NCBI GenBank assembly: GCA_018340375.1
Contig: JAFFJZ010000003.1
Location: 20,212,001-20,276,000 of the forward strand
DNA: 64,000 bases
Direction of reading: 5' to 3'
Origin: Gonatopus flavifemur
Lineage: Eukaryota > Arthropoda > Insecta > Hymenoptera > Dryinidae
Shown here: positions 23,634 through 38,400 of the stretch, piece after piece
How the letters are laid out: each line of letters begins with the position of its first letter
How positions within the stretch are numbered: position 1 is the stretch's first letter
Notes under the pieces: generated by a model
What the model was told of the DNA's origin: nothing
Database searches by the model: none
The model's input: the letters and a program-made list of their open reading frames with translations, nothing else
Made by a program: the position numbers and the translations under genes

Positions 23634-26600
23634 ATGCAAAAACGAAAAAATAAACGTAAAGGAAAGCCACCTTCGGATCCGCACAGAGAGTACTTGGACG
23701 CTGAGTTCAGCGACGAAGCAGAGCACAGTAAGATTTACGAGAAAAATATTAAAGTCTTTCTCGGTTTCTACTGACTTGGTTATCGCACACTTTCGCGCTA
23801 ATCTTTTTCCTCTATTTCCACCTATACACTTTACGTCTGTAGCAGTTCACCGATTTCTATTTTTCCTTTCCACATTACTATATAACCGTACTTTTCATGT
23901 TTCACTTCACTTTCCATTCTCTCTTTCCCTCTTTATTTTTTTCATTTTTTTTTTCTTTTTTGTCATTTTTTATATCAGGCTTGCTCTCGTGGTACGGCAA
24001 ATCATATTCCTATGATATTGTTTTGTTTCTCCCTCACCTCTATCTCGAGTTGATACCACTGTTTTTTAAAAGTACACAATTCTTCCTCACAATTTTATTA
24101 CACTTTTATTCCCTTTGATATTCAGCTTGTGAGTGTTGTGTGGACTTTTAAATTCTTCCGACATGAAATGGTGTGAAAGATGAAATTTATCAAGGGTCTT
24201 TATATTTTAGGATGCTCTCCTTATTACGGGTTGAATTCCCATTTAGCGTTTTTTCATTAATCGAGTACTACAGAACCTATTGGTGAATAAAGTGCGTCGA
24301 ATTAGCGGTTCAACGCAATTGCCCCTTGAGCGGATGATTTTAATGAATTTCTTATGTTTAAAAATCTTCAATAATACCCTTCCATACATTTTCAATGATT
24401 CTGAGAGATTGTAAATCGAAGAATCGGCGATGCATCGAATTAATCGATGAAAATGATGAATCATCGACGACAATTCATCCCTTGGTACCACCTGAATGTA
24501 TATTCACGTGTATCCTTTCAATCGAGCATTTAGGAGATCATCGCTTGAAATTTATATGTCACAACCGTATCGAAGGCACTCTTCCAGAATAGATCCTCAA
24601 AAACACATCCAGAAACATGGTTTACTTGAATATTAACCTACTATACGTTTCATTCGAGGATCCTCCAGTGAGGAACAAAACAACGGCTGCCATTAATGGG
24701 ATAACCGAAGAATAAGTACCTACCTAATTTATGCATCATTCAATAAGTATAATCGAATAATCCATCGAAAGTATAATATAAATCCCACTTTGCCGTCATG
24801 TTTTCAATGAATTATTCAATTTTATCCATTGACTGACGCGCAAACTAACCTCTATGCCATTAATGGCGGCAAGTAAAAAGCCAATTGTCTCATCCCTCAT
24901 TGAAGGGTTCTTACGTTTCATGTAAACGAAGTGATCAGTCCATGATCTTTTTTCTCCGTGTAGGATTTTCTCGGTGCAGTGTAATTAGAACGCTTGCTTC
25001 ACTAAAATGAAATTAACTTCATGATCATTCATCTTATAGTTCTGAATTTGATCAATCGATCCAATATTGATTGAAATTTCATACTAAAAGAGGTAGGGGG
25101 TGGAATTTGAAATTATTTATTTTCCGAATAAGAAGAAAAATGTAAGCAACAGAGATCACTCGATAGCGAGTTATTTGTTCTGATAATATCGGAATTTCTA
25201 CTCAATAATTTGAAGGAGTATCGGTCAAATCTTCAATTCTTTTGAAGCAACATCACTTGAATAGAATTCACGAGATAATTGAAAAATGTCATTCAATTTT
25301 CTGCTTTATGAATGGTGATGCATAGTAGAAGATCATTCAAGTTTGAGATACCCGCACAACCTCTGAATGATCAGAATAATCAGCAATGAAATTTTGTAAC
25401 AGAAAGTATATACACTAGCGGAACGATAAATATATTCAATCTGCAGCGATAACTTTTCATTATTTTCGATATATATTTATACGAAACGGCACCAGCTATC
25501 CAATCATTCCAGTCTATATACAATAATAATAAATACAAAGGAGATATGAAATTGTCGACAGAAAAATGAGAAATCCAAATCGATACACAGTACCCGCAGA
25601 AGGGTACTCGTTGATGAAAAACCGAAAAGAAAAAAAAACCCAGAAAAATAATAGACTATAGCAATAGCAACTGATAACACGTTATTTCACACACAAACAT
25701 TATAACCACAATCAAAGTTACGAGCTCTTCTACGTTTCTCCATCAAACGATTTGCGGGAAATGCCCAGCGATCGCACGATCAAACAAACCGAACAAAACG
25801 ATTGTTCGTTCTAATCGAACATGCCGTATGACACATCACAAGCCAACGAAATTGAAAATACCGTACAACAACAAAGAGAAACCTTGTAGTCGAATAATAT
25901 GATATTATCTATCGATAAAATCTTCCGCGAGTAAGGAACGGGGCAGAGCTAATAAATCCTTGGCGAAGGGACGATAAACGGATCATCGAAGATCTATTAT
26001 CGATCTGCATAATATTCAACTATCGTAGAACCGATAAATCTACTTAACAGAGGGACCTGGAGAACAGGGAAACCACCATCATCCTTTTTCTTTTTTCCTT
26101 CCTCTTTTCGCCTATCGATTCGCGCGGGACCGCGCAGAATTTATAGTTCGCATTAGATGGACAGTAACAATCGAGGTGAGAGAAGATGGGAAACGGGATA
26201 AGAGATATCGACTAATGACTGTCATTGAGATGTAACGAAGAGAGATTCTTAGGGCGACGAATGTCTTTTCTGCTTTCGCTCCTCCCTTCCCAGCTGGTCC
26301 TTCGATTTCGATAATCCGAGAGGTTCGATCCCAATCGTTGGATTAACGAACGACCCTGCCAATTCTGCTTAACGCGTCGGAATCCTCGCGCTTTCATTTT
26401 TTGTCGATCTTAATTCTTCTTTATTCTCCTCTTAATTGAAAAAGCAGAAAAAGAGGACTGATCTTTTTATTTGAGTGTGAATCTGAAAATATCATCTGGA
26501 ACGTATGTCGGTGGGTTTGACGAGGAACGCGGAGGAGAATGATAGCTTCTTTACACGCTTGATATTTGTATAACTGAAAATATTGCGGCGGAGGCTGAAT

Positions 26601-29437
26601 TTTACCTACCAGGGTATAGTTTGTTTTGCACCGTAAGAAATAATTGTGGAAGTTTTCTTCAAAAAGTGATGGTAGGAAAGTTCCACAGTGGGAGGCAAAC
26701 TTTTCCCTATAATTTGCTGGACTCTTTCTTCCCTTATGGAGGATTAATCCAACAGCAAGAAAGCAGGGAGAATCCTTTATTTGTGATTGAAAAAACAATT
26801 CCTCCAAGTTCGAAGAACAGGGTTTCAAGAAGAAATTTACCACGTAGGATGACAGTAAAGCGTTGTTTCGAGTCTTTCCATTCCCAATTTGAAGACTCGA
26901 AACAATGCGTTGTCATCCCAAACATTGAATTTCTCCGTTTTCTTTTTTCCATCAACGGGGTTCATCACTGAAGTCAAGAAAAACTCTCCATAATTTTTAT
27001 AGCGTGGCTGTCCAAGTTCCAACAGAATATATTTTTCCTGTACTTTACATGACCTATAAAAAATAATTCTGGACTCTTCCCTCGAAAACACGGTGACAGC
27101 AAAGTTCCTCTATGGGTGAGGAATTCATCATAATTTGATGAACTTTTTCTGTATTCGTGCATGATTCAACACCCAAGAAGTAAGATAATTTTTCAAAATG
27201 AGAAAAAATCCCTCCTTTTGATGGAAAAACAATTTTTCCACGATTAAGAGACAAAATCCAGCACTGGTGTTCGGAAAAACTCCCCATATTTTTGACAGTT
27301 TATGTACACAAAGTTGGAGCAACTGAAAGATCCTCGGTGAATCTATTCAAAAGTTTCTGCCTACTCAATGATAAATAGATGAATCATTATTATCAACTTT
27401 ATAGGTGACGAGCAGCTTATAACGAAACGACAGGTACACGAATATTCAGCTCAAGATTTAATCGCTTTGGTAAGTATCGAATGATTGGTACACAATTTTC
27501 CATAGTTTGAATTTCAGCAAAAACAATTTCATTCGATATGTTACATTTTTTTCACAAGTCTTTTACTTACATAAATCCCAGGTTGAATCATTGAAGAATA
27601 TGGTGACTCTGAGAAATATACAAGACAATCAGTGGACGGAGGAATGTCACCAGGCGATTCGAGACTTTTTTCAAAATTCCGATATTCCAATGCTTTGCGT
27701 ATACAGAAAGGAAAACAGTTTGGTTGTGGAGCACCATTTCCCATCACACCCCGTCGACGAACTGACTTATTTCCTTCGAGAATCGGATGAAATTTTCAAT
27801 CCCTATGATTTCAACGACAACATATTGTTCGGCACCTTCAACAGTAGAATCGAAAATCAAATTCTAAATATAATCAATAACACGTTGGCGCCGATTTTCT
27901 GCAAAATCGATACTTGGCCAGACAGTATCCTTTCGAAATTTTATATATATATATATATATATTCATATATGTCTACTTATTTTGCTCTGGGACACCGTAA
28001 GTTACCAGAATAATTCTCTGTAAACCACGAAACGAGGGCGCAAGCAGAGAGTTTCTAGAGATTAGCACAAAACCCTGTGGGCGATCTCGAGAATCGCGCG
28101 CACATAGTCTGTACCGCTTAAGGTCATAACAATCTGACGTGATGACATTACCAAGTGAATCTGTAACTTCAGCCGCAATTCCGTTACCACAGCACCAAAG
28201 TGGGTGAATGTGTAAACGCGGGGCTGAAGGTGGTGGTATAGGGGATTCAAAGTTCCCACCACCACTGCCACGGATGGTAGTGCGAAGTTATTATTACCAT
28301 AATTTTCGGTTAAATGCACTGCGCCACTCGCTGACTGCCGGTACATACATTCAATGTCGATGTTTGCTCGTCGCGTATGTGTGTACCACGAGGTTCAGAA
28401 TAGTATGACAAATCCACGGACCTTTCGCATATTCTCACATCATTCCGTTTTACCAGAACGATTGCCTTGCCATTGCATTTAGAGGCGAGCATCTTCAACG
28501 AAATAATGCTTTATTGCTTTTAATGGATTTTACATCTCTCTCTCTCTCCTTCAGGGGGAACATTCGTAATTAGAAATACTCGAAAACTTGAATTCATTAA
28601 TTTTCCTCAAACGACAAAACATGCGTCAAATCTAAATTCTCGACCAGTTTGAATACCTTTCTCTGCCATTTAACGGATATAACGTACAAAATGCTGGGCT
28701 TAACCGTGATATATGTGCCTTTCGAGGGCATCGACCTCACAGTAGAAAAGGCTAGCGAGGATCAGGAATTGGTAAAGAGGCTGGAAGCTGTAGCAGTTCA
28801 TTGGACAAGCCAAATCAGAATCGCTCTCGCCGATGAGAATCAAACTATCAGTCAACAGTTATTTTGTCTCGACGACACGTATGATTTCTGGACCTACAGA
28901 TGTTAGTATATCATATTAGAAAAAAAAAACTTTGAATCAAAATTCACGCGATGAATAATTGAAAAATCATTTTTTATAGTCGATAATCTTTCCTGTTTGA
29001 ATCATCAACTAGAAAATCCGGTGGTGGAAAATGTAGTTGAAGTACTTTCGAAAATCGAATCCACGCACATTCGTCAGTTCGTAACTGTGAAGAAGGGATT
29101 GGAAGATGGACTGAAGGAAGCGAGTTCAAATATCAAATATTTGAGTATTCTTAATCGACCTTGCGAAGAATTGAAAAAGTGTACTTCACCTAGAGATTTG
29201 AGTACACATTTGCCAAAGCTGATTCATTTATTTCGAACAATATGGTTGAATTCGACGTTCTTCAATTCCCAAGAGAAGATGGAAGATCTTTTCAAAGCGT
29301 TGACCAATCAATTCATTACGTGTTGCGTAAATCTTATCGATTTGAGAAAAGTTTTCGCTGGCAAGACTAAGGAGAGTATCAACGTATTTCGTGGTTGTAT
29401 AGAAGCCTGCAAGGATTACAAGTTCATTTATCATAAG
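23634..29437 (+). CDS. DNAH2: DNAH2 exons 1-5: N-terminal tail, residues 1-413
   Basis: Exons: 23634-23727, 27405-27469, 27582-27924, 28623-28901, 28980-29437. This is the start of the tail (stem), which dimerises and carries intermediate and light chains. Exon 1 encodes a basic, low-complexity leader ([13 protein letters not shown]) ending in an acidic stretch; exon 1 joins exon 2 through a split Ser codon. Exon 3 has [14 protein letters not shown] and ends near TWPDS. Exon 4 has [13 protein letters not shown] and [16 protein letters not shown]. Exon 5 has [20 protein letters not shown] and [12 protein letters not shown]. All align to DNAH2 in order. Intron 1 (3.7 kb) holds repeats near 26.6-27.3 kb. 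Intron 3 has a U12-type donor and an unclear acceptor. An alternative uses exon 3 to 27970 and exon 4 from 28648, also in phase. Confidence 0.85.
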
Positions 29438-32400
29438 GTATCTGATAAACCTATACCTATAGTCTGAATTATCTATCGTTGTAGTAGGTAGTTATGAGAA
29501 AGAGAGAAGGGATCTCCCTCAAGGGATCCGAAAACAATTCTATCATGATGGATGATGGAACTGGTAATATATATCTTTCAACAATTATCTTGTGGTAAAC
29601 GAATTGTAATTGAAGTGTAAACAACTCTGTCACAAAATTACGTACATAATAAGGAAGTGACTTGGTTCCATTAAGTGGATGTGAAAGCAATTTCGAATCT
29701 AAAGCAACTTAAAGTTGAGTTCTCACGTTGAGATTGACTTCTCATTGTTCGATCTAACTCTGGCCAAACAAGATGCAAATTGTCATGAATAATCTCCTCC
29801 GAGTGCTCAAGCGATTAAACCGTTGAGGGAATTATTTGTATCAATTAATGGATAAAATATGTTTTGGAGCAAACGAGTTAGAGTTTCAATTACTCAATGA
29901 GAAAAAAAAAGAAGAAGAGTTTCTTCTGACGAGAGAAAATAGAGGAACCTCTGAAGTTCAGTAACCTCTCTGCGGTTGTGTAATTTTCTCCTAGAAAAAT
30001 ATCCATACTACAGGGACATTTTATTATCAGGGTGGTTATGTCGTATGTAAAAGCGAAAAAAGAAGAGAAAGAGTCGCGCATACGACTGGGTCAAGAGTTA
30101 AAAAATGATCTGCGCGTTAGTACTTGCTCCACGTACGTCTGCCGAACGTATATACGTTTCACGTTGTATGTTTTACGAGTCCGAAGAGCGTATAGAATAC
30201 GACGATACGAACGCACATAGACAGTGGAAACAAGTTTTCAAGTTAAGAGGCAGACGCAATAACGCCGACTTAGCTGGTCCTCTCCTGTGCTGGCAGATAA
30301 GCGCGGACACGAGTGGGAATTGGGAAACGACGTGATACGTCGACATTCACCCCATCCCACTTGCCCCTAACTTAGGTCGAAACGCCACAAGTTGCGCACA
30401 TTCGGATTCGCCGAATGAAAAAAAATGTGACGGCGGTACAAAGATACACAGAATCAAACGACGATTGGGACTTTCAACTTTGGAACTGATTTTATATGTA
30501 ATAATTGTTATAAACGTCATATACAAAAGTTTGCAGCAGCAAAATTGTTCAGTCTCGTATCATGAGTAAATCTTATCCGCTCTCGTGAAATGTACAACAC
30601 AGCAGCATATGTACATCACAAAAGTTTGCGACGCGTGAAAGCACACAGAATTGCAACACAGCTACAACTTCGCTAAACTTGAAACGCGCGTCCTCTCCGA
30701 ATGATTATATTTTATTTCGAGATGGATAAGTTTTGTTATCGTGCAAACTTTACTTTGTATAAAGAGAGACTATTCTGCATTTGTATGAGTTCAGGGATAC
30801 TTTGAGAGATTATCACCGATCATTAATGGAAAAACTTTTCACGATCGAATAGTTTAGACAATTTTTTTCATATCTTCGTACAGATTGCTGACGCTCATAC
30901 CAGAATGACGGGACATCCTTGGAATCTGAAGGCAGAAGATATTTTTTCCAACATAAATATATTCATTAGTAGATGTTCCGATATGATAGAAATTTGTCAG
31001 GCTATGATCGATTTCGCAAGGTAATGTGAGTTTATTTTTCCTATCGCATAATATTTCCCTTTTGAATAGAATTTCAAATGACCTCCCTTGCCTAAATTCA
31101 ATGAGAAAAAGAAGACATAAACGCATTTGGAATCCGATTCCTCGATTTATAATAAAATCATCGATATTTCTTTCGAGAAGAATGGACGAGACAGGAGAGA
31201 TACTTGCTCCAAGATTCGGTGGCACGAGAGGACAAGAGTATCGCAAAACGTGTGAAAAAATCGAGAAACTTTTCATCGAGTCTTTGTGGGAAATTGAAAA
31301 AGTTTCGCACAAAATACTTGACGTACGACAATCCAGCTGGTTGGATGATATCTCAACTTTTCGTTCTGAAATGATAGATCTTGAAATGATCATCGAGAAT
31401 CTCATGACAAATATTTTCTCCGAAGTGAACAACGTTCGCGAAGCCATCGAATACTTACAAGGCTTTTATAATTACAGCACGAGAACGAATCTACGCCCTT
31501 TGTTCGATACCAATATAACACTTGTGAGTAACAAAAAAATAACATTTTTATTGTAGTTTGAATTTGCAAAACGTGAACAAAATATCCCAATGATCCGCTA
31601 CCGTACCATACATTATAACGAATAATAATTTGAAATATAAAACTCGTCTTTATCAAATTATCCAGAATGACGTAATTTATACGTTCACAGAAAACCACCG
31701 AGTACTTTCACCATACTTTTACCGGATTATGATTGATCGCCACCGTTGCGTATATTATTTCGAATATTAAATTGGAAAATCATATTCCTTCTGAAAAAAA
31801 AATTCACACGTCGCTCATTAAGATGATCGATTTGAGTGTCAGAGACACACTCACGCGATATTGATTACATCAACCTCAATTTCAGCTAATTAGTAATTTC
31901 ATTCCCCTCGATTCCGAGTGGTCCTTACCGAGAGAATATATGAGAATTGATGAATAAATTTAATAAATACCAATTCTTTCATAGATTTGGCAATTATTCG
32001 GAGACGAGATTCAAAGGACCAAAAGAGAACTGGTAAACGAACGAAAAGAATATTTTGCCATGGCACCGTTTTACGGAGGCAGAGCGTTAAATTTGCGTTT
32101 GAAAAGTAAAAGATTGCAGAGGATTAGAGCTAGATTTGAGATAGGAAGATGGATGTTTCATTCCGGAATGAGCGGGGATATCTACGATCAATGCGATATC
32201 GTGTTGAAATCGATCGACGATCTCATCGCCGGTCTCTATCAGGAATGGTTGAACGAAATGGGCGATAATCCACGGTTGCGTCTCGATCGCTACTTGATGC
32301 GGTACAGCGATCACGAGCCGGGATACCTTGAGTGCAACATGGATCCTCACATCCTGGTTTTGTGTCACGAATCATCATATTGGATTAACCTCAAGTTCGA

Positions 32401-35400
32401 CATACCTGTGCAGATTAGAATAGTATACGACAAGTGGAATACCTTGAACTATGTCTACGAGAGTGTTCTTGCCGTCACACTCGCTCACAATAGGATTATC
32501 AATGGTAACGTGGATGAAACTTTGTTTAAACCGAATTGCAGGGAAATTGTTTTACGCATTCTATCTCTAGTGTTTTAATCCTCAATATTCATCTCGTAAT
32601 CATCATTGATAGCGCAAAGTACTGAAGTAGTAAAGAAAAGTTCAATTGCGTTCAATTGTCATTGAATTTTGCTGCATCATTCGATTCATCGAAGCCCTTG
32701 AAAACCGCAAATTATCTCGACTAATGCGAGGTGTTGCGTTGACTGTAGCTCGTAATTGAGTTTACGTACGTGTTTTGTAACTTGGTATTACATCAATACC
32801 AACTTCTAAAACACGTAAGCGAAGTCTATTTCAAAATGGCTGCCATTCTCCCCACTGTGTGGAAGTTCGATGTTGTTGCTTTTCCAAAGTTAGATGTATT
32901 ATGCTACGTAGTAGAAGTCCGTACTCGCTTCATAATACATATCCTTAAGGTTCTTCGAACGTTGTACTTGCTCGGTTCGTTCGTACGTCGAAGAGAAACC
33001 GAGTTGCGAGCGAGCAAAAGATAAATGTGATACCGCATTTGAAATCCCTTAACGGTAAACAAAGTTTGAAATACGTTTTCAAAACATTCCGCTGACATCG
33101 ATATGTTTATGTGATGTTATACAGGGATTCATTCTAAATTTTTATCATATTCTTTTCGGTTTTGATAACAGCGAGATATGTTTGTCAAATTCATTGGTGG
33201 GAGAAAATTATCATCTATCGGTTCTGCTTTGAGAATATAAAATATCATATTTCAAACCTGAATATTGAATTTGATATTCAATTTTTCTTCTTTTTCCAGC
33301 GCTTTCCGAATTCGACCAATCGTTATTTCAGCAACTTTTATTGCAGTTCAACGGAATGATCAAACCTGCGTTAACCAAATTAACTTGGAACAGTGAATAT
33401 ATTGATGAATACATCGATGATTGCTTGAAACAAACGAGCCATGTAAGATATCTTTTACATGTTCATAGCCGACACCTAATATCATGCGTTATCACTGATG
33501 CTACATTGAAAAAATTTTTAGCTGTATCAGCTAAATTTGAATTATTATAGCTAAATATTTTAGCACCCACAGGAGAGCTAATTTCTTAGCAACATTAGCC
33601 AAAATTTAGCTGATGAAGTCAAAAATTTTGCCGCAGTAGCTGAAATTTAGCTATGGGAGCTAAAAAAATGGCTGTCCATCTCACTGCTACCAATCACTTT
33701 TTTCCGTGCGTGTAAAATCTAATGTACAATTTACCCGCTAATCCAAGTTGCGGAAAAGTTTGAAAATTCTTATACCACGATGAGATGTATCCTGAAAACA
33801 TTTGAAACCAATTTCACTTGAAACAAATCTTCAAAAAACCATGAAGTTACATTTCGGGGATAAGAAATTTGTCAGACTTCAGATAAATATTTTGGTAACG
33901 CAGGGCGTATTCTCAGGAAATTTAAGAACTAACCAAAACGATGGACACTCGATTTCCCGAAGAGAACACGAAGCTTCAGCGAACTTTCAGATCAGATCGT
34001 GTATAGATCGGGCCAAAGGTTTATTAGAGCTGACTTTTAGATTCACAAACGTTTGACAAAGGTTCTACGGACGTTCAAAAAACATAGATGGAACGTCCGC
34101 TGAAGGTTCATCGAAGGTTTTACGAAGCTTCACAAAAATATCAATACTGATATTAATTTTGATCAATTTATATGAAAAATAAATTAATTAATAAACATAA
34201 ATTATTATAAATCAAGCTGAGTATAGATATTGTTCTGAAGCTTCCTCAAACGTTCGATGAACCTTCAATGAACGTTCCATCTATGTTTTCTGGAAGTATT
34301 TTGAGGCGGACATTTCAATGTTCGTAGTACCTTTGACAAACGTTTTTGAATCTGAAAGTTAGCTTCCATGAACCTTCGATCCGATCTATACAGATCTAAT
34401 CTGAACTTTCGCTGAAGCTTTTCGTTCTCTTCGGGTTCTTAAAAATAAAAGAAAAAAGGGAAAACATTTGTGTGACAAGTATTTCTTGAATCATTTGATA
34501 CTTCCTTAATTTCAGTTTTGGCATGAAGCCTTATTTTTTCAGTATGAATATTCATACTAAACTCACCCTGATAACACACAAAGAATTCTTTTTCAAGAAC
34601 AAGAATAGAATTCTTCAAGAACTCTTTTCGAACTAATGAATTCATAAAGAGCTCTGGAGGACAATGTTTGGGACATTAACGAGTTCTTTGAGAGTACTTG
34701 AACAATACTTTCAGCATTCTCAAAGAACTCGTCTAGAGCTGTTGATGAATTTATTAGTTTGGAAAAAGTTCTCGAAGAATTCTATTCTTGTTTTTGAAAA
34801 AGAATTCTTCGTTCCGTAACAGGGCAATATTGGATACTCAATTCAGAAAAAAAAGGAAGAGGAAAACATTCTACCAAAAATTAAATAATTTTTTAAAAAC
34901 TAACCGTTTTTACGTTCCACAACTGTTCGGTTTCTTTTAGAACTAACTTTTTGGTGAGAACCAACCCTTATAATATGCCCTGTAGAATCTCAACGTAACG
35001 TATTGAAATTCTCGAGGATAAATATCTGTACGCGGTTCCGGGTAGTCTAAGGTCTTTAAAAACTCTATTTCATCAAATAGAAATAGAAATATTTGATAAA
35101 AAATTTCATTTAATGAGATTGAAAACTCATTTTCAGCTGCAAGAATTTACCTACACTTACAAACGTTGTAACGTGGAAATTATAAAACTATGTGAAGGCA
35201 TTTGCAACATTTCGATGATCAAGATAAAACCAAATCACGCGTATACATTGTCGGAACTTCAAGAGGAACTTGCGTCGGAAAGGTAGGTGGTGGTACTACG
35301 AGTTATAAGCATCCCCCAAGGCTGAACTTGGAAGCACGTAATGTAAAAGTTCAGTTCTGTGTTTGTTAACTATGCCCGTTGATAAATCGATCGAACATGC

Positions 35401-38400
35401 TCCTCTTCCAGGAACAGGATCACAGATGTCATCCTTGATAAGTACAAAATTCTGATCCAATATATTCTGGTTGTATACGATGGCCTTGGAGATATCGCAA
35501 ACGAGGTTTATATGTTTGAACTTCCCTTACTTCTTAATAAATAATTTATGATTAAGAATATTCGATCAATTTCTAGTTGAAAATACATGAACGTTAAATA
35601 ATCTATGGTGATTGTACAGAACGTGACAGGAGACATTGAACGTGGACAGAGACAGAGAAATTGTTGCGTACACCCATAGTCGCGTTCCCTATTAACGAAC
35701 GATCTCCTCTCCTGGTGGTCCAATTGCAATGAAAGTTATATCATACGTTGATGACAGTCTCATAATGGTCTCAAACGAATTTTATCCGAATCAGTTGAGA
35801 AATCAAGCCTGGGGCGCGATCCAAAGTCCCTAGAAGTCCCAAATCTCCCCCTCCTTCGCTTGTCTCTGAAATGACCGAATAAACCTGAAGTAATTAGATG
35901 ATACATCTTCTTAATGGTCCAAGGGGAGAATGCGTCAACTATTTGTTTTTGGTGTTTATAATTGAATCACTTTCGAGAGAAATGAAGGGAAAGATTGCGG
36001 ACTTTTAGAGACTTCGGAATGCTCTTTTTTACAACCACTTTCTTCTGAATTTTCAGATAAATTTTACTAAATCTTAAAAAACTTCAACTGAATTTCGAAG
36101 CATATTCTGAAAATTCAGTAAAAAATTAGTCACATTTTCTCAATTTTCAGAAGTAATTTTTCTACAGTGTTGCAGGGGAAAAAAATTTGCGTTTAATTCT
36201 TGGACGGGTAGAATTTCCATTACCATTTGACCCTTTCCGACCTGACGTCCATTGCAATGAACATAGAATTTCGCAAATAATCAAAATCGTTCCACAAATC
36301 AGAGCAGTTTGAAATTCATGATATCATCAAGATAAAAAAAAAAATTTCCATGATTATCAGAATTAAGCCAGGTCAGAAAGGATTAAAACAAATTGTGGTG
36401 ATTCTAACTGGATTGGAGTAGATTCAATAGCAGTTGCAATAAATTATATTCCCAAATTGTCCCTGTCTCAAATTTCATTCCAAATTGTGGTGAATATCAC
36501 AAGTGGAATTGGCAATAATTTGAAAGCATGCTATCCTAATGTTGAATTGATACAAATCCCATAAAACCTTGAGGATTGTTGATTCATGAGTCGAAAATTG
36601 TGTCACATGAATTTCAAATACATAAAAGTCGGAAAAAGGAAATAGGGTGAGATCTAAACTTTCGGAGCAAACCTTGGGGGTTTTGAAGACTGCTATTACG
36701 CGATTATCTGTCATTGCGCCAATCCGAATAGGTTGAAATTTTAGGCGCAGTTTGGAACCAAAGCGCGATTCATCGAGGAAAAATCGGACAGAGCAGAGGG
36801 AAAATATAACTGAAAATAATTATCATTTCTGTGATCGATTATGAAGAAAGTTATACCATACTTCAATGATGACTCTATGACGTTTCCACATGAACTTCAG
36901 CTAAATTGACAGAAAAGTGAAGTGTCAGAGGGAAAAAATTCCCTCTGGAATGGACATTTTTTTCAAGTCAACCAAACTCCTTGAAGACATCATATGCACA
37001 TCTCTAAGCAGAGTGTTTTTATTTGTTCCCTCGATCAAATAAACTTATGCCAACGAATTAAAATTCATAATCATCGTTCATCTCGAACGTAACCTCTCAC
37101 GCGCATTTGAAATTATAATTCAAATTTTATCTGATGAACATGAAATTTGCGATGACGGTATCGATTAAAATCACTCGAGCGTGGAACTCCGACGCTTTAG
37201 CACCGCGCGACTTGTTACACTTCTTTGCACAATTTCACGATAGTAAAATCATGAATTATTGAACTGATATCCGATTGAATTCTATAATAAAATTGCAAAT
37301 TGTAATTTACCGGTTTAATTCACGCGAGTGCATCATCGCTTTAAAACATTATATAAGAAATTTTATATCTTTTTTTCCTGCTGTCGATAATGCGATTATT
37401 TTAAATTTCATTCAATTATCGTTATTATAGATTCTTTCTTATGTTGTCCTAGTATCAAAGCGGATTTTTCCTCGTGTTTTTTTTCTTTCATTCGTATTCT
37501 ATAGCGATGATCCATCAACCATCGATAGAATGTTGTCACGGTTGAATGCGTTTGCGTGGAGTTTACCTTCGAGCAATTTTCAAGGAGATGTTAAACTTTG
37601 TTGGAATATAGAAATGTAATCTCGATCAATTACTCGTGCCGTCTTTTCTGACGTGATCAGAATCCTTCTCAACCAACTTTATTGATATTCAGAAAAAACA
37701 CTATTATTCATGTAATTTGAGGAGTCAAAAACTTTTTACGGTGTTCTATGTTGTATTATAATCCTATAAGAATTCGTTCGATAAACTTTGGAGGAGATTG
37801 TAATACATATTTGTTTTGTTTGGTAGGATACGAAAAACTTCCCTTTTACGTCAATTCATACGTACAGTTCAATTAGTTTACTTTCATTGGAACATGGAGA
37901 AAAATGAAGTTTCAAAAATCACTACATTTCTATTGAATTAGCAGGATCTCGAAGAGAACATGAAGCTCCAACAAACGTTCAGAATAGACCAACATAGATC
38001 AGACTCAGAAAGCTCCGGTGGAGCTCAAGTTTAAGTTCATGGACATTCGACGAAGGTCTGATGAACGTTACGATGTCCGCTTGAAAATAATTTCAAGGAA
38101 GGTTCACAGAACGTTGATTGAAGATTCAGCGAAGATTCCCTCTAAAACATGCTCAATTGAAACTCGAATGAATCTTCGAAGAACCTTCAATAAACGTTCT
38201 ATGAACCTTTCTTGGAATCATTTTCATACGGACATCCCAATATTCATCTAAACTTTGTAAAACGTTTGAGAACCTAAAAGTTGGCTCCAACGCGGTTTCA
38301 GGTTGATCTATGTTGACCTATTCTGAACGTTTGTCAGAGCTTGAAGTTCTTCTCTTCGGGATAGGACAAAATACCTCTGTTATCGATTGATAGCGTAGTA

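Noticed and set aside
27925..28013. Dynein exon 3 extended through the TA microsatellite
   Set aside because: It would add a Tyr/Ile run absent from the family and ignore a perfect U12 donor. Kept only as an alternative model.
31026..31180. Coding sequence upstream of dynein exon 7
   Set aside because: The frame is open, but the peptide does not match dynein, and splicing from 31020 to about 31181 restores the FAR motif and phase.
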